Assembly (NCBI GenBank): GCA_019739295.1
Contig: JAHHDV010000019.1
Location: forward strand, 1 to 20,841
Direction of reading: 5' to 3'
Origin: Taibaiella sp.
Lineage (GTDB): Bacteria > Bacteroidota > Bacteroidia > Chitinophagales > Chitinophagaceae
DNA: 20,841 bases
In this document: piece by piece, positions 1 through 11,052 of the stretch
Numbering within the stretch: position 1 is the stretch's first letter
Layout: each line of letters starts with the position of its first letter
Program-made: the position numbers and the translations under genes
Notes under the pieces: model-generated
Told to the model about the DNA's origin: nothing
Seen by the model: only the letters and a program-made list of their open reading frames with translations
Databases searched by the model: none

Positions 1-797
1 AAAAAAATGAAATTTGTTGGATTTTATCAAAGAGCTGACAGACTCCCTGGACCGCGCGTACCGGTTCAGGATAGCCAGGAAGATGATGACAAAAGAAATT
101 AATGCTGCTATTTTCGCTATACCTGCACTGGTAAAGATCAACAGGCACAGGATGGGGAGCAGGATAATAGTCAGCATTTTGTTTATCAGTGATATATTCA
201 TTGTGTATTCATCTGTATATTCTTCTATCTCAAATAAAAAATCCCAATAATTTAAGGAACCCGATCTTGATGAAATATACCAGCATTATGCCCAGTGAGA
301 AGAGTGAGATCATAACTGCCCTCGGCCAATGGTATAGCCAGGGGACATATGCAAATAAATGAAGGATATAATAGACAATAAACACCGGATACCAGATAGA
401 AGATGATCAGCATCAGAAAAATTGATCATATTTTTTTTGACCGATTTTGGACTTTACCTGCCTGGCAGAACGCCTGGTACTCAGAAATGATTCAAAGAGA
501 TTTTTAAAAAAACGGGGTTCGACCGACCTGAACCACGCCCATCAGCAGTAACATGATTAAAATAAAATAAAAATATATCACTGTTATTGACATCGGCACT
601 TTTTGCAGCTCCTTCATATCTTGGATCCGGCCCGGGGGGATCCGGCTGAACCGATACCCGAGGCAGTGAATCTGCCAATGTATCATCCATATTTGTGCTC
701 AGTGTATCTGTATATCGTCCCATACTATCCTGGGCCAAGGACAGACCGGGATAAGAAGAAACAGCATAAGCAGCAGGGCAGATAATAATCTCAGCAT
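1..797 (-). pseudogene. DUF4271 family membrane protein, frameshifted and cut by the left edge
   Basis: Read on the minus strand from the ATG at 797, it opens with a signal-peptide-like stretch (MLRLLSALLLMLFLLIPV), followed in a shifted frame by a Ser/Asp/Pro-rich segment (QDSMGRYTDTLS onward), a membrane segment near 560-600 (ITVIYFYFILIMLLLMGVV), and several more membrane helices between about 415 and 1. The part containing GFLFEIEEYTDEYT then INKMLTIILLPILCLL resembles the C-terminal half of DUF4271, a Bacteroidota family of polytopic inner-membrane proteins of unknown role, often encoded near hemD (family knowledge from memory). The frame breaks at least three times; one break sits in a T6 run near 235-240, where removing one T rejoins the frames, and another near 735 is explained by two extra bases. 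The protein continues past base 1. The breaks are probably sequence errors rather than decay. Divergent from alaS. Confidence 0.62.
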
Positions 798-906
798 AAG
801 GATCACTAGTCAGACACAAAAATAAGCAGCAGCAACAGAAGCAGGAAATTTTATTTCAATTATTATTCACCATAGCCGGGCGTAAGGTAGAAGACAAAGG
901 TGTAGA

Positions 907-933
907 TTTGTCCATAGCATTTGATTAGCTTTG
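907..933 (+). promoter_or_regulatory. Bacteroidota-type promoter upstream of alaS
   Basis: TTTG (907-910) and TAGCTTTG (926-933) match the -33 TTTG and -7 TAnnTTTG elements of the primary sigma factor of Bacteroidota. The 15-bp gap is shorter than the usual 19 or so, which weakens the call. The 15 bases at 921-935 are identical to those around the -7 element of the DUF3276 gene (4482-4496). It would give alaS an untranslated leader of about 140 bases. Apart from this, 798-1080 shows no feature that I recognise. Confidence 0.45.
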
Positions 934-1080
934 CAGCTCTATTTTTAGTATCACATTTCAGGGATTCAGGTTCTCGTTTAGAAACATGACATGCTCAGGT
1001 TCGCGGGATGAATCACTGGACATCCTATTTATTTATCATTCAAATTCAACGTATTTTTGACTTTTGAATATAGACTTATT

Positions 1081-3804
<2,724 letters not shown>

Positions 3805-3817
3805 TATAGGATGTCAA

Positions 3818-3967
3818 ATGCTGAGGTCATTTCGGGAGAAGATTGGTGGGAACACTGCTTTTTTTGATGTTATGCTCATAGGCCCAGGAGGAGCTATGGG
3901 CCTCTTTGAAACCAGCTATTTGAAAGACCATTCTTTAATAGCTCTTTTGGTAACTTTGACAGATTAA
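3818..3967 (+). other. Small unresolved ORF downstream of alaS
   Basis: A 49-codon ORF begins 13 bases after the alaS stop. As written it is not recognisable. In another frame the same DNA reads LVGTLLFLMLCS, a stop, then AQEELWASLKPAI, which resembles the signal peptide and cleavage site of a secreted protein. This may be the stub of a broken secreted-protein gene. An inverted repeat at 3880-3903 (AGGCCCA, 10-base loop, TGGGCCT) lies inside it and could instead be part of the alaS 3' end. Confidence 0.2.
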
Positions 3968-3978
3968 AATGATGTGCC

Positions 3979-4342
3979 ATGTATCAATCCGTAAACCCCA
4001 AACTCCCGATGCGGGATAGAAATGTAACAAGAGATTATTATATCCATACTTTAGGGTTTGATGAGACGGGTGCCGCCGGATATACAGATTACCTGATGTT
4101 GAGAAAGGACCATGTCGAAATACATTTTTTTTGCTTTTGCAGCATTGGATCCTAAGGAAAATTACGGGCAGGTCTATATCCGGACAGATCAGATCCGGGC
4201 TTTGTATCAATCTTTGCTGGATAAGGATCCGGCCCTTATCCATCCCAATGGCGCTCTTCAGCTAAAGCCATGGGGCCAGCTTGAATTTTCACTGTTGGAT
4301 CCCGACCATAATTTATTGACCTTCGGACAACATATGAACTAA
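3979..4342 (+). CDS. VOC/glyoxalase-bleomycin-resistance fold protein, one frameshift
   Basis: Starts at ATG 3979 (MYQSVNPKLPMRDRNVTRDY) and should be 120 residues. The order is typical of single-module vicinal-oxygen-chelate proteins: an N-terminal strand and helix (RDYYIHTLGFDE), a middle reading YLMLRKDHVEIHFF, and a C-terminal half (YIRTDQIRALYQ, then GQLEFSLLDPDHNLLTFGQ) ending at 4342. The two halves are in different frames; removing one T from the T8 run at about 4125-4132 joins them. Such proteins include bleomycin-binding resistance proteins and metal-dependent lyases or dioxygenases. The DPDHNLLTFGQ ending resembles the bleomycin-resistance subgroup, but the substrate cannot be told. 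It follows alaS with its own start. Confidence 0.75.
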
Positions 4343-4463
4343 GAAACGACACTTCATTTTTGTGCATGGATTGAGGTCGCAGGCAGATGAAAACTTCTAT
4401 CCACGTAGCTTTTATCATACAATTGTTTTTTTAATAGGGACTTCATAAAAATCAAAAAATAAA

Positions 4464-4494
4464 TTTGGTAATATCAGTCACTTGATTAGCTTTG
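4464..4494 (+). promoter_or_regulatory. Promoter of the DUF3276 gene
   Basis: TTTG (4464-4467), a 19-bp gap, then TAGCTTTG (4487-4494) is a near-perfect Bacteroidota primary-sigma promoter. Transcription would start a few bases past 4500, giving a short A/T-rich leader of about 35-40 bases before the GTG at 4541. Confidence 0.75.
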
Positions 4495-4540
4495 CATATA
4501 CAATTATCAAAATTTTTTATTAACTAAAAAAACAAGAACT

Positions 4541-4960
4541 GTGGCGTACGACAACAACAGAAATTTCGATGAAAAGCGCAATGCGGAAAGTGTATTCAGT
4601 AAAAGAGTAAAAGCCGGGAAAAGAAGAACTTATTTCTTTGATGTAAAAGAAACCCGCGGCAATGATTACTTTATTACTATTACCGAAAGTAAAAAACGTT
4701 TCAATGATGATGGATATGATCGTCATAAAATGTTTATCTACAAAGAAGACTTCAATAAATTTTTGAATGCGCTTACCGAGACTGTAGATCACGTAAAAAC
4801 GGACCTGATGCCTGATTTTGATTTTGATGCATTCAATCACGATTACGCTGACGAACAGCAATCAGAGAACGAGGAAACTACAGAACCGGTATATCCGTCA
4901 TCTGTTTCTGATGCATCCGACAGCAGCAGCAATGAAGATAGCGTTGTGGATAAATGGTAA
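4541..4960 (+). CDS. DUF3276 (PUR-alpha-like) nucleic-acid-binding protein
   Basis: 139 residues, intact. The N-terminal 90 or so residues (KRNAESVFSKRVKAGKRRTY, later YFITITESKKRF and HKMFIYKEDFNKF) match the DUF3276 family, the bacterial relatives of eukaryotic PUR-alpha that bind single-stranded DNA or RNA through a compact alpha/beta fold. The last 50 residues are an acidic, Ser/Glu/Asp-rich tail, common in this family and probably disordered. The GTG at 4541 fits the family's usual MAYDNN opening and no ATG is better placed. No strong Shine-Dalgarno sequence is seen, which is normal for the phylum. Promoter at 4464-4494 and terminator at 4985-5018 make this a self-contained unit, suggesting steady housekeeping expression. 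The precise cellular role is not established. Confidence 0.9.
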   Translation: MAYDNNRNFDEKRNAESVFSKRVKAGKRRTYFFDVKETRGNDYFITITESKKRFNDDGYDRHKMFIYKEDFNKFLNALTETVDHVKTDLMPDFDFDAFNHDYADEQQSENEETTEPVYPSSVSDASDSSSNEDSVVDKW

Positions 4961-4984
4961 TCCCTATTCCAAACGTAATCATAT

Positions 4985-5018
4985 AAAAAATGTCCTGAAT
5001 CAATTCAGGACATTTTTT
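4985..5018 (+). terminator. Rho-independent terminator after the DUF3276 gene
   Basis: A perfect 15-bp stem (AAAAAATGTCCTGAA paired with TTCAGGACATTTTTT) around a TCAA loop, with an A run before and a T run after. It starts 24 bases after the stop codon and could work from both strands. From 5019 to 5229 I see no gene. Confidence 0.92.
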
Positions 5019-5229
5019 ATCTCTGTAGACGGGCTCCCGCCGGCATGATTTCCTGTCTTTTCAACGTTTGCTCCATACGATCACTGCCTGGCTTCATCAC
5101 GGATCCATAGCACATAGATAGCACAGGATACATTTTTGAATTTCAAAGAGAAGAGACACATGCAGGTGTTCATCCCTGAAAAAACCTATATTCCTTACGG
5201 GCTTAAAATTTGTTTTTCAAGAGATCAGA

Positions 5230-5447
5230 ATGCTACAGGCAGTACAGCGCAATCCCGGAATTGATCTCCTGAGAGGACTCAGTATTTTTTTTGTGATGCT
5301 GCTTCATTTCAATATTCACCTGGATATTAAAGAGTCCTACCTCAGAGCTGCTTCCATCAACGTTATTCAATACGATCGGTTTTCCGGTATTTCTCCGACC
5401 CGGTCAGTCAATGGCTGTGCAGGAGATGGCAGATGAATAAACCTTAG
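5230..5447 (+). pseudogene. Acyltransferase-3 family protein remnant with its middle missing
   Basis: The first 46 or so codons (RNPGIDLLRGLSIFFVMLLH, then FNIHLDIKESYLRAASINVI) are the N-terminal membrane helix of acyltransferase-3 proteins (OafA type), inner-membrane enzymes that acylate cell-surface sugars. In another frame, 5385-5447 reads RYFSDPVSQWLCRRWQMNKP and a stop, which resembles the extreme C-terminus of the same family in Bacteroidota. About 300 residues, including the other eight or nine helices, are absent. The signature RGL and LLHF-type His are present, but the protein cannot be functional as written. Either a real internal deletion or an assembly collapse would explain this. 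From 5448 to 5719 nothing is recognised; a plus-strand stretch ending at 5569 (LLSAGALFKAISLPFLQRKW) could be another fragment. Confidence 0.6.
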
Positions 5448-5719
5448 GTTAAGGTGCTGTTGTCCGCCGGGGCCCTGTTCAAAGCCATTTCCCTGCCTTT
5501 TTTACAGCGAAAGTGGAGATCAGCGCTCCTCTCCGGCCTTTTAAAGATCCACACCGATGCCGCGTAAGATAATCAAACGTTTATTTGCTTATTTAGATAA
5601 TATTTAAGGAATGCTTAGAGAACATTATGATCCTGGGAGAAAATAACAACAGGAAATGTCCAAACTTTGTATGGGACAGGTACCAAACCTTATTATAGAA
5701 CAATCTAAAACATAATCTT

Positions 5720-6289
5720 ATGGAACTGCAAATGAGAAAAAAAGAGCATACAAATGTTATGAGCATTCCTTTGATGAAGGGGGCTATCATAACGATCTGG
5801 GGAATATTGTCTATACTTTTAGCGCAATCCGCCCCTTTTTTCCTGATCAGGACCTTCGGTATATTGAACCTCATAGCCGGCGTTTTGACAGTATGGTTCA
5901 CATATAAATATCCTTTTTTAAAGATATCCCGGCAATGGCTGATACTGGAAGCCGGCACCGAGTTCGCAGCTGGTTTTGTGTTTACTTTCCTGATCAGCAC
6001 GATTCCTGATTTTGTATACTATATCAGTATCGGTATCTTCTTTATCATCATCCTGCAATTCATTTACGGGTATGCCCTGTTGAATTCCGGGGAATACAAT
6101 TACTGGAATATCGTGATCCGTTTTGCTACTTTGTTTATGGGTTCGGTAATCGGTGTGGTGTTATTCACGTCAGTGGTTACATATACTACGGCAATCGTCA
6201 TTGTAGGTGTCTTTTCCATTATTTATGGTATCATTAATATCCAATACGGGTTACAGCTCAAGAACAGTATCCTGGGAAGGATAAGGTGA
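5720..6289 (+). CDS. DUF308/HdeD-like integral membrane protein
   Basis: 189 residues, intact, with about six membrane helices in three hairpin pairs: near residues 18-35 (MKGAIITIWGILSILLAQ), 42-62, 72-92, 99-120, 131-152 and 155-175. The repeated pattern of a helix, a short Gly-rich turn and a second helix (FGILNLIAGVLTVWF; FGI-like VGVFSIIYGIINI near the C-terminus) is typical of DUF308 repeats, found in HdeD and related inner-membrane proteins. HdeD in E. coli belongs to an acid-stress locus, but most relatives have no known role. Monocistronic by spacing: about 270 bases of unassigned DNA upstream and 200 downstream. Start chosen at the first ATG; ATG 5750 or 5759 would shorten only the charged N-terminus. 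Confidence 0.78.
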   Translation: MELQMRKKEHTNVMSIPLMKGAIITIWGILSILLAQSAPFFLIRTFGILNLIAGVLTVWFTYKYPFLKISRQWLILEAGTEFAAGFVFTFLISTIPDFVYYISIGIFFIIILQFIYGYALLNSGEYNYWNIVIRFATLFMGSVIGVVLFTSVVTYTTAIVIVGVFSIIYGIINIQYGLQLKNSILGRIR

Positions 6290-6463
6290 CCCCTGGGAAT
6301 GATTATTGATAAAAAATGAGAACCCACCTGAACAAGGTTGCATGTAAAGGGTTCCGGTTTTGATTTTACGTTTTAGAGCGAAAAACATGACTTCAAATAG
6401 GTCTTACGTAGCTGCAGGTAAGGAAATCGTGTAAGATATCCTGACAAAATAGTAAAATATTAG

Positions 6464-6471
6464 TAATTTTG
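6464..6471 (+). promoter_or_regulatory. -7 element for the lone receiver gene
   Basis: TAATTTTG fits TAnnTTTG and lies 20 bases before the ATG at 6492. No clear TTTG is found at the expected -33 position. An AAAAGGG at 6479-6485 could serve as a ribosome-binding site. Confidence 0.45.
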
Positions 6472-6491
6472 TAGTATCAAAAGGGTTTATT

Positions 6492-6956
6492 ATGGCCGAA
6501 GAGAAAATCAACGTTTTGTTTGTGGATGATGAGGAAAGTAACTTGTTTTCTTTCAAAGCCAATTTCCGTATAAAATATAATGTGTTTACCGCTATCAGCG
6601 GTGAGGTCGCATTACAGGTTCTGGAAACCCAACCGGTGGACATCATCATTACAGATCAGCGGATGCCCGGTATGACGGGGGTGGAGTTTTTGGAAAAGGT
6701 GTTGGAAAAATATCCTGATCCTATGCGCATCCTGCTTACGGGATTTGCAGATATGAATGCCGTGGTAGAGGCGATCAATAAAGGAAAGATTTACCACTAT
6801 CTCAATAAACCTTGGAACGAGGAAGAACTGGACGAGACCATTCAAAGGGCTTATAAAGAATACCTTACCCAAAAAGAAATAAAGATGACCAATGAAAAGC
6901 TGGCCATATCCAATGACCAGTTGGAATTCCTGCTTCGCCAGAAGCTGCTCTCCTGA
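6492..6956 (+). CDS. Stand-alone response-regulator receiver with a coiled-coil tail
   Basis: 154 residues. A full CheY-like receiver fills residues 5-125: acidic pocket D12/D13, phosphoacceptor D55 (ITDQRMPGMTG), switch T83 (ILLTGFAD) and K106 (LNKPW). The DQRMPGMTG and KPW pattern is that of the RpfG-like receivers often paired with HD-GYP domains, but no output domain follows. Residues 125-154 (LTQKEIKMTNEKLAISNDQL) form a helix with heptad character, so dimerisation or a kinase contact is likely. Its stop is only 16 bases from the stop of the convergent receiver-kinase at 6973, and the two receivers share many residues (DQRMP, TGVEF, INKG, KPW). They are probably related by duplication and may share partners. 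Output must be through protein contact. Confidence 0.9.
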   Translation: MAEEKINVLFVDDEESNLFSFKANFRIKYNVFTAISGEVALQVLETQPVDIIITDQRMPGMTGVEFLEKVLEKYPDPMRILLTGFADMNAVVEAINKGKIYHYLNKPWNEEELDETIQRAYKEYLTQKEIKMTNEKLAISNDQLEFLLRQKLLS

Positions 6957-6972
6957 TTCAGGGTATACTCCT

Positions 6973-8079
6973 TTATATAATCGTGTGAAGGCTGGGAATG
7001 GTAACGGAAAAGACTGTTCCTTCTCCGATTTTCGAACGCACATCGATCGTGCCATTCAATTTATTCAGTGCCGATTTTAAGTTATACAAACCAAAGCCAA
7101 AGCCGGACTCCTTTGAAGCCGAGCGGTAAAACAGGTTGAATATATTTTTGATATCTTCTTCCGGGATGCCGATACCGTTGTCCGTAACCGTGATCACCGC
7201 TTTGGCTGCATCTGCTTGAATCAGGAGTTTTACCCACTTTTCCGACATATCCTTGCGCTGGAACTTTATGGCATTGCTCAGCAGGTTGGTCAAGATCAGC
7301 TTCAGGGACATTTCATCGCTGTAGAAAGGTTGCGGAGATTGCTCTACAACCACATCGAGGTATATGTTATTGGTAAGTCCAAAAATGCTGTAGATGTCTT
7401 TCTGGTCATCTGCGATCTTTTTAAAGTCAATGCCGGTGATCTTGAGCTCACCACGCTGCACATTATAGTAATCGTGCATATTCAGGATGAATGTATCCAG
7501 CTTTTTTACTGACTTTTCCATCATGCTCATGATATCCTTTATTTCTGAGATGTTTTCCAGGTCCCGTGCGAAATTCATAGCGGTAAGCAAGCCGATAATA
7601 GGGCCCCGGATATCATGGCTGACACTGTATGCAAATTTGTCCAGCTCCTGGTAGGCTTTCTGAAGTTCTTCGTTTTTTATAGATAACATGGAGATGGCTA
7701 CATAAAACTTATTGGCTTCGTCTATGCAGGATATAATATCTATATTGCTCCAGGGCTTCCTGATGTAGCGGAAAATATGGCCTTTATTGATCGCATCGAT
7801 TACTGATTCCACGTCGGTATAGGCTGTAATCAGTATCCGGACCGGAAGGGGAAAGTCCTTGCGGATCTCATCGAAGAATTCAACTCCGGTTTTTTCGGGC
7901 ATCCGCTGGTCACAGAAGATGATCCTGATATCCGGGTGCTCTTCCAATATCTTCCTGGCCTCATCCGTGTTCAGGGATGTAAACAGGTTGTAGTCCATCC
8001 TGAAGGCTGCTTTAAATCCCAGGAGGTTGTGTACTTCGTCGTCGATATATAGTATTTTGATTTTTTCTGACATGATCAT
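6973..8079 (-). CDS. Receiver-first hybrid histidine kinase (REC-HisKA-HATPase)
   Basis: 368 residues, cytoplasmic, no membrane helix. Residues 6-125 are a receiver with D13/D14, phosphoacceptor D57 (FCDQRMPEKTG), T85 and K108 (RKPW). A linker helix (LSIKNEELQKAYQELDKFAY) leads to the HisKA H-box with H155 (YSVSHDIRGP), then the ATPase: N box (LILTNLLSNAIKFQ), G1 (VTDNGIGIPEED), F box (IFNLFYRSA) and G2 (GFGFGLYN). The receiver being N-terminal means its phosphorylation probably controls the attached kinase. It is the last gene of the minus-strand operon, 42 bases after the 7TMR-DISM kinase, so that kinase is the likely donor. ATGs at 8079 and 8073 are both possible starts. Confidence 0.93.
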   Translation of the reverse strand: MIMSEKIKILYIDDEVHNLLGFKAAFRMDYNLFTSLNTDEARKILEEHPDIRIIFCDQRMPEKTGVEFFDEIRKDFPLPVRILITAYTDVESVIDAINKGHIFRYIRKPWSNIDIISCIDEANKFYVAISMLSIKNEELQKAYQELDKFAYSVSHDIRGPIIGLLTAMNFARDLENISEIKDIMSMMEKSVKKLDTFILNMHDYYNVQRGELKITGIDFKKIADDQKDIYSIFGLTNNIYLDVVVEQSPQPFYSDEMSLKLILTNLLSNAIKFQRKDMSEKWVKLLIQADAAKAVITVTDNGIGIPEEDIKNIFNLFYRSASKESGFGFGLYNLKSALNKLNGTIDVRSKIGEGTVFSVTIPSLHTII

Positions 8080-8090
8080 TATTTAATGAT
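8075..8090 (-). repeat. Inverted repeat at the start codon of the receiver-kinase
   Basis: ATCATTA-TT-TAATGAT is a perfect 7-bp inverted repeat covering the ATG at 8079-8077 and lying just before the alternative ATG at 8073. It could be an AT-rich weak hairpin over the initiation region or a protein-binding site. AT-rich inverted repeats arise by chance, so this is a weak call. Confidence 0.3.
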
Positions 8091-8121
8091 AATTTGCGTT
8101 AGCAGATAAATAGCAGGTTGC

Positions 8122-10269
8122 TTAAAGAGTCGTGTCGGGCTGTTGTAACGGAAATTGCAGCACAAATTCCGTACCTATAGATTCTTCAGTTTTAATGAGA
8201 ATTTGTCCGTTATGCTTCTTTAGTGTATTATAAGCGATGGACATCCCCAGACCTGTACCTTGTCCCACTTCTTTGGTTGTAAAAAAGGGTTCGAATATTT
8301 TATTTTTTGTCTCTTCACTCATTCCTGTACCATTGTCTGCAATGCTGATGAATATATCATGTTCGTCGCAGTAGGTGCTGATAGTCAGTCTCCCTCCCGG
8401 TTGCCGTCCATATTTTTCTTCAATGGCATGGATTGCATTGGTAAAAAGGTTGAGGAATACCTGGTTCAGCTTACCGGGATAACATTCCACTAAAGGGATC
8501 TCTCCATAGTGTTTTTCTACCTGTATATGGTCCAGCAGGTTATTGATGATAATGATCGTTGATTCCAGGCCTTCGTTAATGTCTGCGAATTTAAGGGTAT
8601 CTTCATCCACCCTTGAAAATATACGTAGCCCTTTTACGATCTCTGCTGTTCGTGATGCACCCTCATGGATACCTTTCAGGAGCTGGTCCAGTTCCATTTT
8701 CAGGTAATCAATGTCGGCATCCTGCTTATATGCTTCGATCTGATTTTTCTTTTCTTCCATACTCAGGGTTTCGTTCAGGCCTACGCTTTCGATAAAACTA
8801 ATAGAATCGAGCAATATGCCCACATCTCTTTTTAAGGGTGAGACGTTGCTGGTGACGAAATTAATAGGGTTATTGATTTCATGGGCAATCCCTGCCGTTA
8901 GCTGGCCCAGAGATGCCATCTTTTCTGACTCGACCAGCTGTGTCTGCGTCTCCTTAAGATCCTCCAGAGTCTCTGTCAGCTCCTCATTGGATGACAATAG
9001 TTCCTGTGTCCGTTCCTGAACACGCATTTCCAGTTCTGCATTTTTCTCCTTTATAATTTTCAGGTTCTCCCTGGTTACCTGGATGGTTGTGGCCTGAAGG
9101 ATATTGATTTTATCAGCCAGTGCAAACGAAAGCAGTATGACCTGTAGTGCTGAGCCGGTAAGCATTATCGTGGCCGTAAATGTATTGTAGGGTATAATGT
9201 TGAAATCCTTAAGGGCGAATAATATGATGGCCACCATAAACAAGCTCCAGCTAAGCAGATAAAAGCGGGCCTGTTTATACCCCCTTCGTACCAGAGTGCT
9301 GGCCAGATACAGGATAAACAAGGCAACCAGTATTTGAGTGGGCTGCAGCATCTTATAAGCTAACGTGCCCAATCCCAGAAGCGATAAAAGAATAATAATC
9401 CCGTAGCTGATAAAGAATAAGAGAAAAAAGCGGTTGACCCTCGGCGTATATTTTCTTGTTTGCAGGAACTCCTGCATAAATATGATCCCCACGATGCTTA
9501 CCAGGCAGGTAAGGATAAAAAAACTCTGCTGGGCGATCCAGGGGCTGTCCGGCCATAGAAACTGGAACGCATAACCCAGGAAGCTGGCCTGCGTAAGCGC
9601 AACCAGGAGCGTATGGACGGCATACCACATGTAGCTCCTGTCTTTTTTGATGCTGAACATCAGGAAGACATTGTAGAGGAACATACAGGCCATGATGCCC
9701 AGGTATGCGTAGAAGACTGAATTGCGCTGGTTAAGATATTCCAGTGCCACGCGGTTACGGGATATGATGATCGGTATGATCAGGGGGGAGTTGCTTTTTA
9801 CCTGGAGATAGACAACGGCGGTGTCTCCTCCTCTTACATTGGCGGGGAAAATATAAGAGGGTGAATGGACATCCCTCTTGGAAAACGGGAAGCTGGTTCC
9901 AGCTACGTGCGTACGGTGGTATGCACCCAGGCTATCAGGCTGGAATATCTGGACCATGTTCAGTATGGCCTGGTCGATGATTACCGATAGGGAAGAAGAT
10001 CTGGTGTGGTTGACCAATGGCAGCCGTATCCAGTAGTAGGAATCACTGAGGCCAAAGTTCAGGATATCTTTATCATTGGTAGTGAACTTTCCGTTTTTCA
10101 ACGCTTCTTCCAGTGAAGTGGAATCTTTCATTTCCATATAGGCGATACCTTTACCCACAAGGATGCGTTCATCACCCGATAAGACCTGGTACTCCTGGGC
10201 ATTCAGGTGTAAGCTGGTCAGCAGGCAGATGAGGAGTAAGAAAAGCGGAATCCGGTTATAGGTGCTCAT
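8122..10269 (-). CDS. 7TMR-DISM sensor histidine kinase
   Basis: 715 residues, intact. Signal peptide at 1-24 ([15 protein letters not shown]), then a periplasmic domain at about 28-172 of the 7TMR-DISMED2 type (jelly-roll fold thought to bind small ligands, often carbohydrate; [20 protein letters not shown] is characteristic). Seven membrane helices follow at about 185-390 (7TMR-DISM). A coiled coil at 393-450 precedes the HisKA domain with H463 ([17 protein letters not shown]) and a HATPase domain with N box ([12 protein letters not shown]), G1 ([10 protein letters not shown]) and G2 ([13 protein letters not shown]). The gene overlaps the upstream acyltransferase gene by 14 bases, so they are translationally coupled. 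It lacks a receiver; the next gene begins with one. I infer that it senses a periplasmic small molecule, possibly a product of the two upstream enzymes. Confidence 0.94.
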   Translation of the reverse strand: MSTYNRIPLFLLLICLLTSLHLNAQEYQVLSGDERILVGKGIAYMEMKDSTSLEEALKNGKFTTNDKDILNFGLSDSYYWIRLPLVNHTRSSSLSVIIDQAILNMVQIFQPDSLGAYHRTHVAGTSFPFSKRDVHSPSYIFPANVRGGDTAVVYLQVKSNSPLIIPIIISRNRVALEYLNQRNSVFYAYLGIMACMFLYNVFLMFSIKKDRSYMWYAVHTLLVALTQASFLGYAFQFLWPDSPWIAQQSFFILTCLVSIVGIIFMQEFLQTRKYTPRVNRFFLLFFISYGIIILLSLLGLGTLAYKMLQPTQILVALFILYLASTLVRRGYKQARFYLLSWSLFMVAIILFALKDFNIIPYNTFTATIMLTGSALQVILLSFALADKINILQATTIQVTRENLKIIKEKNAELEMRVQERTQELLSSNEELTETLEDLKETQTQLVESEKMASLGQLTAGIAHEINNPINFVTSNVSPLKRDVGILLDSISFIESVGLNETLSMEEKKNQIEAYKQDADIDYLKMELDQLLKGIHEGASRTAEIVKGLRIFSRVDEDTLKFADINEGLESTIIIINNLLDHIQVEKHYGEIPLVECYPGKLNQVFLNLFTNAIHAIEEKYGRQPGGRLTISTYCDEHDIFISIADNGTGMSEETKNKIFEPFFTTKEVGQGTGLGMSIAYNTLKKHNGQILIKTEESIGTEFVLQFPLQQPDTTL

Positions 10270-11026
10270 GGCGGTCTTGGTCTGTTGTCAGGTTTAGGTT
10301 AAATGAAAACTCACCCTTGGGGCCGGTATCCGATGTCAGTTGTACCGGCTGTGAAGAGAAGCTATAAATTTTTTCCTTATAAGCCGCATTTGCAGTAGGT
10401 AAATCTTTCAGATCTCTTATCAGGAGTGCTGTTGCAATCAGGTCCAGCTTAGGATAGTTAAATGTCCCGCGGCTCCCTACGGATTCTTCTATTTCAAAAC
10501 CGGCCGCCTGGCACATGGCGACCGTATAGGGAGCGCACAATACAAATAAAGACGACATTTCCAATCGCTGTGCCATAGCTACACCCAGCTTCGTCAGGAG
10601 GTTGCTGAACCCCCGCCCCGCTATTGCTTTAGAATTCCACAGACCACATAGTTCTCCGGTACGCCCCAAAGCGCGGTATTTTGATGTCAGCTCAAATATA
10701 TTCCTGTCCACAATGCTTACCGCCTCTTCTATCGGGAGCTTCGCATGATCATTGGCCAGGTGTATCCGCTCTCCGCCATATGCAATACTGCCGTCTTCCG
10801 ATTCTATCAATATGACATATACGCCGGGGTTATGGAACCAGCTGAGATTTGCAGTGGTTACTTTAGTGACCCCATATTCCAATAATACGTTCAGATGACC
10901 ATCTGCAAACGTCTTGCAGGATTCCGGATCATCTACTGCTCTGAAAGCCCTAATTCTGTACATTGTTGCGATGGTGATTTTATACTTTCGGTTTATAAAT
11001 GCCGGGTCCAGCCCGATCAGATTCAT
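10256..11026 (-). CDS. N-acyltransferase of the GNAT superfamily, LuxI/FeeM-like
   Basis: 256 residues, no signal peptide. The N-terminal half (YRIRAFRAVDDPESCKTF at 23-40, W63, then IAYGGERIHLA at 81-91) has the layout of autoinducer-synthase or N-acyl-amino-acid-synthase folds, where a strand reading G-x-R follows an acidic helical N-terminus. Residues 122-175 (TGELCGLWNSKAIAGRGFSN onward to LFVLCAPYTVAMCQAAGF) have the GNAT order: strand, acyl-CoA/acyl-ACP loop (AGRGFSNLL), long helix, strand and C-terminal GF. Such enzymes move an acyl group from CoA or ACP to an amine. The substrate is unknown; the assignment to the LuxI/FeeM branch rests on pattern, and an ordinary GNAT is possible. It begins 26 bases after the E1/nitroreductase gene and runs 14 bases into the sensor kinase, which ties it to both. 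Confidence 0.72.
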   Translation of the reverse strand: MNLIGLDPAFINRKYKITIATMYRIRAFRAVDDPESCKTFADGHLNVLLEYGVTKVTTANLSWFHNPGVYVILIESEDGSIAYGGERIHLANDHAKLPIEEAVSIVDRNIFELTSKYRALGRTGELCGLWNSKAIAGRGFSNLLTKLGVAMAQRLEMSSLFVLCAPYTVAMCQAAGFEIEESVGSRGTFNYPKLDLIATALLIRDLKDLPTANAAYKEKIYSFSSQPVQLTSDTGPKGEFSFNLNLTTDQDRHEHL

Positions 11027-11052
11027 GGTCTCCCGACCCGGCTTGAATCAGA

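Noticed and set aside
14..250. Plus-strand 78-residue open frame
   Set aside because: It is the shadow of the minus-strand DUF4271 membrane protein, whose reading has proper hydrophobic helices and family motifs.
9353..9628. 91-residue minus-strand frame inside the sensor kinase
   Set aside because: It overlaps the membrane part of the intact 7TMR-DISM kinase in another frame and has Cys/Pro/Gly-rich noise composition.
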